Positions 48,801 to 58,130 of a stretch of DNA of 64,000 nt are shown here, piece after piece. Made by a program: the position numbers and the translations under genes. How positions within the stretch are numbered: the first letter of the stretch is position 1; each line of letters starts with the position of its first letter. Under the pieces are notes generated by a model. The model ran no database searches, was not told where the DNA came from, and saw only the letters and a program-made list of their open reading frames with translations. Source of the DNA: Manihot esculenta (taxonomy: Eukaryota > Streptophyta > Magnoliopsida > Malpighiales > Euphorbiaceae); contig NC_035161.2 in assembly GCF_001659605.2 (NCBI RefSeq), forward strand, positions 41,497,956-41,561,955, written 5' to 3'.

Positions 48801-50850
48801 GATAGCGGCTCCTCTGACCAGACTAACCAGGAAGAATCAGAAGTTTCTGTGGACCGACCAGTGCGAAGAGAGTTTTGAAGAGCTTAAGAAGAGGTTGACT
48901 TCAGCACCAGTTTTAGCTCTGCCATCTAGTGAGGAGGACTTTACAGTCTTTTGTGATGCGTCCCGTGTGGGACTGGGTTGTGTACTGATGCAGAATGAGA
49001 GGGTAATCGCTTATGCTTCTAGGCAGCTGAAGAAGCATGAGTTGAATTACCCCACACATGACCTAGAGATGGCAGCAGTAATCTTTGCACTCAAGATGTG
49101 GAGGCACTACCTCTATGGGGTAAAATGTGAGATCTTTACAGATCATAAGAGCCTGCAGTACATCTTGAGTCAAAGAGATTTGAATTTGAGACAGAGAAGA
49201 TGGGTAGAACTGCTGAGTGACTACGATTGTAAAATTCAGTACCATCCGGGTAAGGCGAATGTTGTGGCAGACGCCTTAAGCCGGAAGTCACTAGGCAGTT
49301 TATCCCACATATCGGCAGAGAGGAGGCCAGTGGTGAAGGAGTTTTACAAGCTTATTGAGGAAGGTCTACAGATGGAGTTGTCTGGTACAGGTGCCTTGGT
49401 GGCCCAGATGAGAGTGGCACCCGTGTTTCTGGAGCAGGTGGCTCAGAAACAGCATGAGGACCCGGAGTTAGTAGAGATTGCCAGGACTGTTCAGTCAGGC
49501 AATAATAGTGAGTTCAGATTCGACAGTAAGGGGATCCTCCGCTATGGGAGCCGACTATGTGTACCAGATGACATAGGGCTAAAAGGAGACATTATGAGAG
49601 AGGCACATAATGCAAGATACAGCATTCACCCCGGAGCCACCAAGATGTATCAAGATCTAAAGAAGGTTTATTGGTGGCCAGCTATGAAGAAGGAAGTGGC
49701 ACAGTTCGTGTCAGCCTGCGAAGTGTGTCAGAGGGTGAAGCTGGAACATCAGAAGCCGGCTGGAATGCTTAACCCGCTACCTATTCCAGAATGGAAATGG
49801 GAAAATATAGCTATGGACTTCGTAGTGGGGTTACCGGCGACGTCCAACAGATTAGACTCCATATGGGTGATTGTGGACAGACTCACCAAATCTGCTCACT
49901 TCATTCCTGTCAGGAGTGGCTACTCTGTGGACAAGTTGGCGCAGGTGTATGTGGACGAGATCGTCAGGTTGCATGGGGTTCCTGTTTCGATAGTGTCAGA
50001 TAGAGGGCCCCAGTTCACCTCCAGGTTTTGGCGGAGTCTGCAGAATGCCATGGGTACTAGATTAGATTTCAGTACTGCCTTCCACCCCCAGACTGATGGA
50101 CAGTCAGAAAGGACCATCCAGACTATTGAAGATATGCTCAGAATGTGTGTGCTGGACTTTGGCGGTTCTTGGAGGCAGCATCTACCTTTGGTGGAGTTTG
50201 CCTACAACAACAGCCATCATGCTAGCATCGGGATGGCTCCATATGAAGCTTTGTATGGGAGGAAGTGCAGATCACCTGTTTGCTGGGAGGAAGTTGGAGA
50301 AAAGGCCTTGGCAGGGCCTGAGTTAGTAGAGATCACCAGCAGGGTGGTACCCATAATCAGAGAGAGAATCAAGACTGCTCAGAGCAGACAGAAGAGCTAT
50401 GCAGACGTCCGCAGAAGACAGTTAGAGTTTCAGGACGGGGATCTGGTATTGCTTAAGGTGTCTCCAATGAAGGGAGTGGTTCGCTTCGGGAAGAAAGGTA
50501 AGCTGGCTCCACGGTACATCGGACCCTTTGCAGTCCTGCAAAGGATTGGGAATGTATCGTACAAGCTGGATTTACCTGCTTCAATGGAAAGAATCCATCC
50601 GGTTTTCCATGTTTCTATGTTGAGGAAGTTTGTGTCGGATCCGAGTAAAGTTCTTAGTGAGCCTGATGTGGAGGTCCAAGAGGATCTCACCTATGTTGAA
50701 CAGCCAGTACGGATCATAGACACCCAGATCAGAAAGCTAAGAAACAAGGAAATCCCGATGGTGAAAGTCCTATGGAACCACCACAATATGGAAGAGTGCA
50801 CTTGGGAGACACGGGAGTCCATGCTCCAGCAATATCCCCATCTCTTTTAA
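45871..50850 (+). CDS. Element D Gag-Pol polyprotein (intact)
   Basis: 1659 residues from the ATG at 45871; the frame extends 11 codons further upstream to a TTG, but [12 protein letters not shown] is the start shared with A and B. Domains, residues counted from this ATG: Pro/Tyr-rich region about 95-190, Gag core about 195-380, zinc knuckle [14 protein letters not shown] from 448, protease DPGASHSF with Asp about 546, RT with FIDDILVYS about 881-889, RNase H with Asp about 1029, integrase HHCC about 1245-1290, catalytic Asp 1316, Asp 1377 and Glu 1413 (35-residue spacing between the last two), and a chromodomain-like tail about 1590-1655. No stop or frameshift is seen. A TTTTCAG acceptor-like site ends 8 bases before the ATG. 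Confidence 0.95.
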   Translation: MRGTRRSARLTGVPPEDEGTSARPPTLPRAMSCRANRERVSRDPRRSFDASRRGTDRGGSSSDVREVMEEDQRRDGNLDVSMQEEGTGESQGGIQASGYGFPPHYPPFPQGSGYPMGGTSDYSSFNPYPTYMPYPPFYPPYTQYPAYPPSPFYPNPANPTSGNAAPPPPPPTEPTAPVTQPPRPSSVDGSKVKMTDYLKLDAPKYKSGDDPFEYLRVVKTIIDELGASDSRAIQMAGFTLKCKKAREWFKCYVDPRLDGMTWEEFANEFAGWAFPDSSRELKMIEFEQLRQLEHMSVEEFTDKFLELLPFSGQALDSDTKKAKKYVMKLHSRYSSLVQSAERESFHTVVDMARRMEASAIVEGSVRQSVTQSSGVKTPSRGGPGFSSQSSGKKRWDNTTRKPKKNKFWNKLKSGLGFGGGSSSGSDGTECQRCGRPHRGVCRAGTNTCFRCGQEGHMARDCPRAPFMGQPQQTASGSVAQPAVPATTQGSGRGRGRGAASSSGSRGEGPSAPARIFTMTQQEANTSNTVVSGNLVIGCSDVYALMDPGASHSFIAPRAVERLGLIVSGLECPLWVSGPKCDPSVAVSVCQYSPVFVEGRCLSADLVVLDLTDFDVILGMDWLSTHGATLDCRDKVVRFRDQNGSEVVFRGDKRGTPRGLISALQARRLLRKGCQGYLAHVRELDSQVREPGSVPVVREFQDVFPNELPGLPPAREIEFEIELVPGTRPISIPPYRMAPAELKELKEQLQKLVEKGFIRQSTSPWGAPVLFVRKKDGSLRLCIDYRQLNKVTTKNRYPLPRIDDLFDQLAGAGCFSKIDLRSGYHQLRIRDEDVPKTAFRTRYGHFEFLVMPFGLTNAPAAFMDLMNRVFSQYLDHFVIVFIDDILVYSRNAEEHAHHLRLVLQTLREHGLYAKFSKCEFWLRSISFLGHVVSENGIEVDPKKTETVANWPRPTSVTEIRSFLGLAGYYRRFVQDFSKIAAPLTRLTRKNQKFLWTDQCEESFEELKKRLTSAPVLALPSSEEDFTVFCDASRVGLGCVLMQNERVIAYASRQLKKHELNYPTHDLEMAAVIFALKMWRHYLYGVKCEIFTDHKSLQYILSQRDLNLRQRRWVELLSDYDCKIQYHPGKANVVADALSRKSLGSLSHISAERRPVVKEFYKLIEEGLQMELSGTGALVAQMRVAPVFLEQVAQKQHEDPELVEIARTVQSGNNSEFRFDSKGILRYGSRLCVPDDIGLKGDIMREAHNARYSIHPGATKMYQDLKKVYWWPAMKKEVAQFVSACEVCQRVKLEHQKPAGMLNPLPIPEWKWENIAMDFVVGLPATSNRLDSIWVIVDRLTKSAHFIPVRSGYSVDKLAQVYVDEIVRLHGVPVSIVSDRGPQFTSRFWRSLQNAMGTRLDFSTAFHPQTDGQSERTIQTIEDMLRMCVLDFGGSWRQHLPLVEFAYNNSHHASIGMAPYEALYGRKCRSPVCWEEVGEKALAGPELVEITSRVVPIIRERIKTAQSRQKSYADVRRRQLEFQDGDLVLLKVSPMKGVVRFGKKGKLAPRYIGPFAVLQRIGNVSYKLDLPASMERIHPVFHVSMLRKFVSDPSKVLSEPDVEVQEDLTYVEQPVRIIDTQIRKLRNKEIPMVKVLWNHHNMEECTWETRESMLQQYPHLF

Positions 50851-50925
50851 GGTTAGATCTCTATGTGTTTATGTGCTATGTATGTATGTTATGTCTTATG
50901 CCATGCTATGTGTGCTAGTTGAGGT

Positions 50926-50960
50926 ACATTCGGGGACGAATGTTCTTAAGGGGGGGAGAA
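50926..50960 (+). other. Inverted repeat and polypurine tract of element D
   Basis: ACATTCG-GGGA-CGAATGT forms a 7-bp stem, followed by TTAAGGGGGGGAGAA against the 3' LTR at 50961. It parallels those in A and B. Confidence 0.85.
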
Positions 50961-53204
50961 TGTAATACCCGGCTAGACTCCGGTATCGGAATTCCTACCG
51001 TCCGGTGGAATCCCGGATGTCGGAAACCTCTAGAAGGGTAAAAGTATGTTTTTATGATATGTTTTCATATTTTTAATAATTTTAAGTATGTTTTTAAATG
51101 AGTTTTTGCATGAAAAGTCTTTAGAGGAAAACCCAGGTTCGGCCGCCGAAAGTCAAGTTCGGCCGCCGAACATGGCATGCATGCGGAGGCACATTCGGCC
51201 CCCGAACGTGGCCTGGCCAGCCACCTATAAAAGGGTCCCTTAGGTCCGCACGGGCGAGCTTTTTCTCCCCCGTTGTCGGCCAAGGTGAGTCTCCGCCACC
51301 TCTCCCTCGATCTTGAGTGTTTTCCTTAGATCTTCTATGGTTTTCACGGGTTTTAACTTCTGTTTTGAAGATCTGTGAGTAAAGAGCAAGTTTTGGGTAC
51401 TTGGAGGTTCAAAGAGCTCAATCTCTCCATCTCCAAGCTAGGATCGCCTTTCCTCTCGTTTCTTCAAGAGGTAAGCTCGGATCCACCCTTGTTATGTGTT
51501 TGAAACAAGCATTAAGTTGTTTTATGGGTAGAGATGCATGTTTAAGCCTGTTGATGAATTTATGGGTTTTAATGTTTTGATGAACAATGTATGTTGGTTT
51601 GTGTTGTCCTTATGTGTTGTAGTTGGGGTTTAAGTTAGTTTGAGGCCCCTAGGAACCATTGTATGTATTTTTGCATGTTTTGGTTGAGTTTATGCATGAT
51701 TTGAGAGTTGGGAGGCAAATGTGCATACAGGAGCCAAAGTTTCTGCCCTTTGGCAGAAACCAGGTTCGGCAGCCGAAGGAGCTTTCGGCCGCCGAACATG
51801 GCTGGTGAGGCAGGCCTTTCGGCTGCCGAAGTTGCCCCCGAAAAGAGACTTTCGTCTCTGTCTGGGACTTTCGGCCGCCGAAGGTGCCGCCGAACATGCA
51901 TGAGTTTCGCCTCTGTCTGGGAGTTCGGCCGCCGAAGGTGCCGCCGAACCTGCCTGACTTTCGGCTCTGGAGGGACTTTCGGCCGCCGAACCTGCCGCCG
52001 AAAGTGCCCTGTTCAGCCATTTCTTGCATGTTTTTATGTGTTGATTTCATGATGTTATAGGGGGTTTTTGGGGAGTATATTAGAGTTATGTTTATGTATG
52101 TTTGGTCCCTTATTGGAGTCCACCTGTGTAGGTTCGGACCCGAGGAACCGAGGACCCCAGCAGTGAGCCAGCTGCTACAGAGTTTGTCAGAGCTAGCCAG
52201 AGGTGAGTGGAATAAACCTTAAGTTTTAAAATAAATGAATTATGAAATTTGAGCATGATCCATGCATCATGAATGCCATGAGATATAGTAGGTTGTTTGC
52301 ATTAGTATTTCACGAATATGTTGCATTGCATTTATGATGTTGATGTGGATTGGTCATTGGATGATCCTTAGTCCTCATATGATATGATGATGCTACGGCA
52401 TGAGATATGGTATGGAAGTCCAGGTTGTACCCATTCTACGTCCCTGGCACGATGTAAGAGGAAGTCCAGGTTGTACCCATTCTACGTCCCTGGCACAGTT
52501 GGACTGCATGATATGTTATGTTAAGGGAAAGACCGGTTGTACCCATTCTACGTCCCGGCACAGTTGGACTATGTAGAGGACTATTGGTGACAATACCATC
52601 CGAGATGTGATTTGTTGTGATGTGTTGCATTACATAATGGCATGAAATTTTAATATATGTTTTCTCTATTCTGCTCACTGGGCTTTGTAGCTCACCCCTC
52701 TCCCCTAACCTCAGATGTGCAGGTACAGGGTAGACCAGGAGGTTAGCCAGAGATATGAAGTGTTTATGTAATAGTTAGTTGTGGACATGACAGTTGTATT
52801 ATTATTTAATGTAAGAGATTTCAGTATGTTATAGTTATGTTATGTGTATTGATATTGAGGATTAGATATTGTGCTTGACATTATGTATTGAGGTATCCCT
52901 TTTATTACGTGATCAAAATGTTTTATAATGTTATGGAAGCCAACTCATCTTATGATGTATTTGCCCTTTGAGGCATTGTTGAGGTCCCACAGAGGGATCC
53001 TAATTATGATTATGACTGTGTACAGTATATGTTCAGGTTGAGTTGGATGTTTGAAAGAAAAGTTTTAAATTTTATGTATTTTCTTGATCATGTATGGGAT
53101 TAAACAGGTTTCCAGGATGTATGTTTGGCTTGCTACGGGTCCCGGCGGCCTTAAGTCGACCCGGATCCTAGCGCCGGTAGCGGTCCGATTTTCAGGTCGT
53201 TACA
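50961..53204 (+). repeat. 3' LTR of element D
   Basis: 2244 bp. Differences from the 5' LTR noticed: cctaccg/cctatcg, gtcgga/gtcgaa, ccttatg/ccttgtg, atacagg/atagagg, cccttatt/cccctcatt-type change near 52109, and ttcagg/ttcggg. Confidence 0.95.
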
Positions 53205-53209
53205 ACGTT

Positions 53210-53305
53210 AGAAAAACATAAATCCTACCCGTCTAGCGAATTCCGACATCCTGGATTCCACCGGACGACAAGAATTCCGATGCCGGACTTGAGCCGGGTA
53301 TTACA
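53210..53305 (-). repeat. 5' LTR of element A, outer fragment
   Basis: The 96 bp cut from the main part by D, ending gggtattaca and followed by ACTCT. It fixes the outer edge of A. Confidence 0.9.
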
Positions 53306-53310
53306 ACTCT

Positions 53311-54930
53311 CTTATTAATTATTCCAGCATTTATAAGGGGGTCAATTTTGAGATCCCAATTATTACCACGCGGCTCTAAGAAAGTTCTATCAAAACATCA
53401 TTTTCTTGCCTTTTCCCATTTTAAACTTGTGCTTTTGCTTTCATTCGTTGCTCTACCTCTTGCGCTGCTTCTACTATCTTGCTCTTTCTCTTCTCCATAA
53501 TCTTCGATTTTCTGATTCGGGTGCGTCTTACTCTTCTCATGGCTTCTACTAGGATTTCTGAGGTAGTCGATCTGGTGTTTTCTGTCACTCCTTCTTTCTC
53601 GCATTAGTTTTCTCGTGACCTTGTTGGCACCATAATCTTTAAAATTAGGGCTCTCTTGTCTAATTGGTACATAGTTCTCCCTAACCCACCGTCGGAAGGT
53701 CTGATAAATACCCAGCAAGGGTGTAATTTAGTCTTTTTTGCAAAACAGCATGAGTTTGGACTTACTTTTTCGTTTACCCCTTTTTTCATTGAGGTCTTCC
53801 AGCACTTTAGAGTGACCCCTCGAATGTTATCCTCCAACTCTATCTTGTTTATGTGCTGTTTTGAGTCTATTTGCTTATGTTGAGATTTTGCCCCTTCCCT
53901 CAAGTTGTTCTACACCTTCTTCCGTTTGGTTAGATCTAACTATGGGTTTTATTATTTTGGTCCCTGAACTGGATTACCAATATTTACGGGGTATAAGGAT
54001 TTTATTAAAGGTTGGGCAGAATAGTTTGTTGTCATCGAGCTGAAGGAGAGCTTGAGAATTAACTAAGACATTGACTTCTCCTGGGGGGAGATTCTTTAGG
54101 GCTATAACGAATTCCCTAGGTTAACCCTAGTAGATCAAATATGTCTTCTTCGACTGACCTCTATAAGGAATAAATATGACGTCGATAAGTGCATATACAT
54201 GTATAACTTACGGGACTGCCAAGAAGCTGGTACCTTTTGATTTTTTCCCATTTATATTCTTCTTTTGTTATTTTGAGCTCTGATCAAATTGATTTTTTCT
54301 TTTCAGCTTCCAACATGCCAATGGTACCATTAAGCTATCTAAGAACTTCACCTTATCCAGGGAGAGTATAAAAGAGACTTTGGCCGCTTTGAAGGGTAAC
54401 AAGTCTGCCGCCGATATAACCCAAGAGGTTTTCTAGGCCGCAACTCCCGCATTGTCAGCTCGTCCGTTTGCTCGTACCCTCACACCTTCTTTGGCTTTGG
54501 TGCTAGTATCGGGGGGTTCTCGTTCTGTGGTCTCCAAGATGTCAGTCCCACCAAGTCGCCAGCCTCTTCTAAGGCTCCCCTACTCCAAAGAAAATCCCCA
54601 AGGAGCCCATCATAGTTAGTGAGTCAACGGATAGTAGTTTGGAGGAGGGCACCAAGTCTCCTCTTTGGACGTTTCCCCCATCAGGGCTGTGGAGCCTATC
54701 GCCATGGAGGGCCGGGTTGCTAAGCGCACTAGGATTTCAGAGCCTACGGAGACAGTTCCTTCCTCTCCTATTGATAAGGGAAAGAAGGTGATGGAGAACC
54801 TATCTTCTACCCCAGATAACGACCTGCTAAATGTTGTCGAGGTCAATACTAAATCGATATTGGCCTCTGTGGCTGAGATGCTGTGCAGCAAAATGTTCGG
54901 GAGGAACTCCAAATGCTTCTGACCCCATTT
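53311..54930 (+). pseudogene. Decayed gag-like frame of an older gypsy-type element
   Basis: Plus-strand translation in several frames gives pieces resembling the putative plant gypsy-type transposon (Transposase_28-like) domain: FFAKQHEFGLTFSFTPFF, FIEVFQHFRVTP, then a Ser/Pro-rich part and VAKRTRISEP with DKGKKVMENL near 54710-54800. Stops and frameshifts are many. Element A lies against its left side, so it is older than A. The family call rests on remembered motif style and is tentative. Confidence 0.45.
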
Positions 54931-54963
54931 TCTAGCTCTTGTCAGCCACCTAGTCTGTGCTAC

Positions 54964-55665
54964 TGATCGAATGTAATTTCAATATATTTTTCATACTGTT
55001 CTTAGCATTGATTTGAGTATTTTTCTAACTAGTTTTATATTTTTTAGTTATATTTTATAGAAAAGCAAAAGAGAAGTAGATTTGATAAAAAAAATTTATT
55101 AAAAAGTGTTGAAATTGACTTGACCAGTGACTTGGGCAAACCTACCAGATGATCATACTTCACAGAAGTCAGGAATTACTTAGACACGCGAGCTGAGTTA
55201 ACTATATTTAGATGGTGGATTTGACTAGCGATTTGCCCAAACCACTGGACAAATCAACAGTCTACATAGAACCTGACAGTGAGCAAAAAAAATTCAAATT
55301 TAAAAATAAAAAGACTAGGTCTCCTTAATAAAAGTCGCGATGCCCACTCAATTTTTCCTCCTTTTAAGTGGTACGATATCCTCCTCAAATTAAAGAGTTC
55401 TCTCTTTGTAAGAAACATATTAAAACAAGAATTCCTAATTTAAAACAAAAAATAATTTCTATTCTCAAAAGAATTTTATTAGAGTTGAGAACCTATTTAA
55501 ACCCATCTCATTGGACAGCCGCATCATCCATTCTTCATCTTCAATTCTCTTTTCTTTTATTTTTTTGTATTTTCTTTCAAGCTATGAGTGACTAAAATCT
55601 TTATTTTTAGTTGGAGTTAGATTAAAATTTCAGTTTATATATGAATAATGAGATTTAAACATAAT
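54964..55665 (+). mobile_element. Diverged Athila-like LTR fragment
   Basis: It begins TGATCGAATGTAATTTC, as the LTRs of C begin TGATCAAGCATAATTTAG on their strand. It carries diverged forms of the 12-mer doublet near 55115-55250 (ccagtgacttgggcaaac, agcgatttgcccaaacc). The end, around 55580-55640 (gagtgactaaaatc ... tagttgga), matches the part of element E after its TATA. The rest is truncated. Confidence 0.5.
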
Positions 55666-55679
55666 TGAGGAGTTTCAAA

Positions 55680-55830
55680 ACACTACTACACATATTTACT
55701 GGTCTGATGAGGTCGGAAAAATAGATATTTACTGGTCTGATACTTGAGATCGGAGAAATGAATATCTACTGGTATGATATTTGAGGAGTCTCAATACACT
55801 ACTACACATATCTATAATATAAAATTTTCA
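55680..55830 (+). pseudogene. Repeated fragments of a kiwellin 3' end
   Basis: Three short copies of the last kiwellin codons (ATATTTACTGGTCTGAT, translating IYWSD) occur near 55695, 55728 and 55768. The last continues into the same 3' flank (CTACTACACATATCTATAAT) seen after the kiwellin pseudogene at 57360-57390. No more than about ten codons survive per copy. Confidence 0.6.
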
Positions 55831-56588
55831 CATGTTTTACAATTTAATGATTGATACATGTATCATATATTTATAACATATGTTATCCTACGTTATAACA
55901 TAGGTATATTACCTATTGTGCTCCTATCTATTTGTATATATATATATATAACATAATATACATGCAATTAACTTTAATTTATTGATACTAAATCTTCGTA
56001 CTTGTAAAATCTCATTTAATTAAAACTAATTTTATTTAAAATAAAAGTATTATATAAATACATACAATTTTTTTATTAGATAAGCGAAAATTAAGCAAAG
56101 TAAATAATCACAAGAAATTTAAAGTCACATATATAAAGTTTCAAATAGTATTTTTTTTTCAATTATTTTTATAAATAAAGTGTTTCAGTAAAATAATTCA
56201 ATTGGATTAAGTCATGAAAAAATATGGATCTAAGTTGGGGCTACTGCAATATCAAACTTTTTTTTTCGGATACTGTAATGTTTTTTCTTTGGTCAAAACG
56301 ATACTGCAATGTCAAAATAGGCTTATAATAACTTGAAAAAGAATACATATTTGTATTTATTAAGAATATTTAATTTAATATATTTTTATTTTATTTAAAT
56401 TAATTTAAAATATTTCACTTTTGACTAATTTGATTCAATGAAATGGCTATTTCCATTGTGTAAGCAAGGTTGGTTTATAATTGAAACTTAATTTAGTTAA
56501 AAAAAAATCATCACAATTTAAGCTCAACCTAGGGCAAATTTAAAAGGAAATATATATCTGAGGAAGCATAGATTTAAGAAAAAGAGGA
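55831..56588. other. AT-rich intergenic DNA
   Basis: AT-rich, with an (AT)n tract near 55937-55952. No gene or element end recognised. Confidence 0.5.
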
Positions 56589-56662
56589 TGTCTGAGCCCG
56601 GGTTCGAACCGGGGACCTCTAGTGTGTGAGACTAGCGTGATAACCAACTACACCACCCAGAC
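56589..56662 (-). tRNA. tRNA-Val (anticodon CAC)
   Basis: 74 bases on minus, GTCTGGG...CTCAGACA. The acceptor stem pairs 7/7 with one G-U, and the anticodon stem CTAGT/ACTAG holds the loop CTCACAC with anticodon CAC. The T arm contains GGTTCGAACC (B box), and the D arm GGTGTAGTTGG (A box). A run of T on minus at about 56579-56583 just after it is the Pol III terminator, and CAA upstream is a typical plant tRNA start. No intron; CCA is not encoded, as expected for a nuclear gene. Confidence 0.96.
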
Positions 56663-56961
56663 AATTGCGCTGTGATAGACATTTTAAAATATATTGCAGA
56701 AATAATAACTTTGTTGACAACCGCATTCTTACCGACATTCCAAAATTTTTGTTGTATATAATACTTAAATTTTTTATTCAAAGAAAAAACTTAAATTTTA
56801 ACTCGTAACACCCTTCTAATTAACTTAAAAAATAATAAAATCCTATTTTTTTTAATAAAAAGTTTTCTTTTATAATGTTTCCATTCATTCTTTCTCCTAT
56901 AATTTATTATTTCTTTAATTGCATCTAACTTTATTTCTTTTATAATATTTCCATTCATTCG

Positions 56962-57347
56962 GATTGCTGTGCAGATGGCAAGCTTTACATCACTTACAAA
57001 TGTTCACCACCAGTGAGTAGCCACACAAAAGCAAAACTAACGGTAAACAGTTTTGTACCAGGTGGTAACGGCGGTGCTCCATCGGAGTCCATTCAGACAA
57101 TGAGCTGGTGGTAGCACTTTCCACAGGATGGTTTAACAAAAAGAGCAGGTGCTTGAAACATACAATTATCCATGGAAATGAAAAGAGCGTAAAGGCAAAA
57201 GTGGTAGATGAATGTGACTCGAGCATGGGATGTGATTCAGGATATGATTACCAACCTCCTTGTCCTAACAACATTGTCGATGCTTCTAAAGCTGTGTGGA
57301 ATGCCTTGGGAGTGTCTGATCCTGTCAGAGAAATGGATATTTACTGA
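56962..57347 (+). pseudogene. Kiwellin pseudogene, 5'-truncated with frameshift
   Basis: Translation from 56962 gives DCCADGKLYITYKCSPPV and the following core segment, then a frameshift near 57090 where about 13 bases are missing compared with the intact gene (PSECD...HSD becomes PSE then a shifted HSD). The second part reads ALSTGWFNKKSRC, VVDECDSSMGCD, YQPPCPNNIVDASKAVWNALGV. The usual C-terminal Trp codon is TGA (DIY then stop). Signal peptide and N-terminal cysteines are absent. It is on the strand opposite to the intact kiwellin at 13316. Confidence 0.88.
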
Positions 57348-58130
57348 TATGATGCTTGAGGGGTCTCTATACACTACCATACACATCTATAATATAAAAT
57401 AAACATGTGAAAATTTGTTTTTTTATTGTCAAAAAATCAGTCATGATGTTCATCTTTCTCAATCATTTATTATTTCTTCAGTTTTTAATTATATTTTTTT
57501 ACCTTTAAACATATTTAACTTTTGAACTCTTTTCGATCTGTCAAACCAAATTCTTTAAATCCAGCGATTCTTATTATCAACCTTTAAACTAAATCATTTT
57601 AAACCCAACATTGGTGCAGGAATTTTCCCTTCAACATCAATTTCACATATATAAGAAGCAGCTGATGAAATTTCCCTCCAGATGGATGATGGAATTTCAG
57701 ATGATCAATAAGAAGCAGCTAATTCCACAAAGACAAGCAGAAGGTCATGCTAGCCTGAAGAACTGCGAAATTGATACACAGCATACAAATATCAAGTTTT
57801 AAGTCCAACCTGCTAATTGAACATGGTAAAAAACTACAGAGAATTTAGTATGAAAATTAAGTTCAGTCAAGTGTCAACATAATACCATGCTTCTGCAGAC
57901 TGCAGAGGACCATGAAAGCAACTCATCTAGCAATGACACGACACTGGCTTGTCTATTATACGCCTTGTTGTGATACCAAATTTCTATTACTAACTTCTCA
58001 TGTACATATTTCCATGAAAGAAGACATCAAACAAAATAAGAAGACACAAAGCTTTACAAACATCACCAAACAAAACCAGAATCTGACTCACAGGTGACAT
58101 AAGCTTTGCCAGAGAACTCTGATTACCGAT
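57348..58130. other. 3' flanks of kiwellin pseudogene and MCTP gene
   Basis: AT-rich to about 57600, then sequence likely to include the MCTP 3' UTR (minus strand). No separate gene is supported. Confidence 0.5.

Larger units (their letters stand above)
43353..53204 (+). mobile_element. Element D: intact young Tekay/Del-like gypsy element, inserted in A's 5' LTR
   Basis: 9852 bp on the plus strand with two LTRs of exactly 2244 bp, TSD ACGTT (43348-43352 and 53205-53209), Met primer site, one open gag-pol frame and a polypurine tract. By eye I found six substitutions between the LTRs (about 0.3 percent). It is oriented opposite to A and B. It is a distinct subfamily from B: the proteins are alike throughout but differ at many positions. 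Confidence 0.95.
15089..53305 (-). mobile_element. Element A: Ty3/gypsy chromovirus (Tekay/Del-like), host of three further insertions
   Basis: The minus-strand element has LTR ends TGTAAT...GTTACA and is flanked by ACTCT at 15084-15088 and 53306-53310. Removing the three insertions (C, E and D) with one TSD copy each leaves about 9.8 kb, a normal length. It has an initiator-tRNA-Met primer site (41134-41146), a polypurine tract (17328-17342), and gag-pol split into three pieces with one amber codon. Its LTRs differ at many sites and by two repeat-copy changes, so it is clearly older than B and D. Long LTRs, a Met primer site and a chromodomain-like C-terminus suggest Tekay/Del; the clade call is from motifs only. 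It cannot make Gag-Pol as it stands. Confidence 0.9.

Noticed and set aside
53398..53903. Minus-strand frames of about 100 codons
   Set aside because: They are antisense to the decayed gag-like sequence, which has recognisable pieces on the plus strand.
57611..57802. 63-codon plus-strand frame next to MCTP
   Set aside because: It lies in the probable 3' flank of the MCTP gene, on the other strand, with low-complexity K/Q content and no family match.
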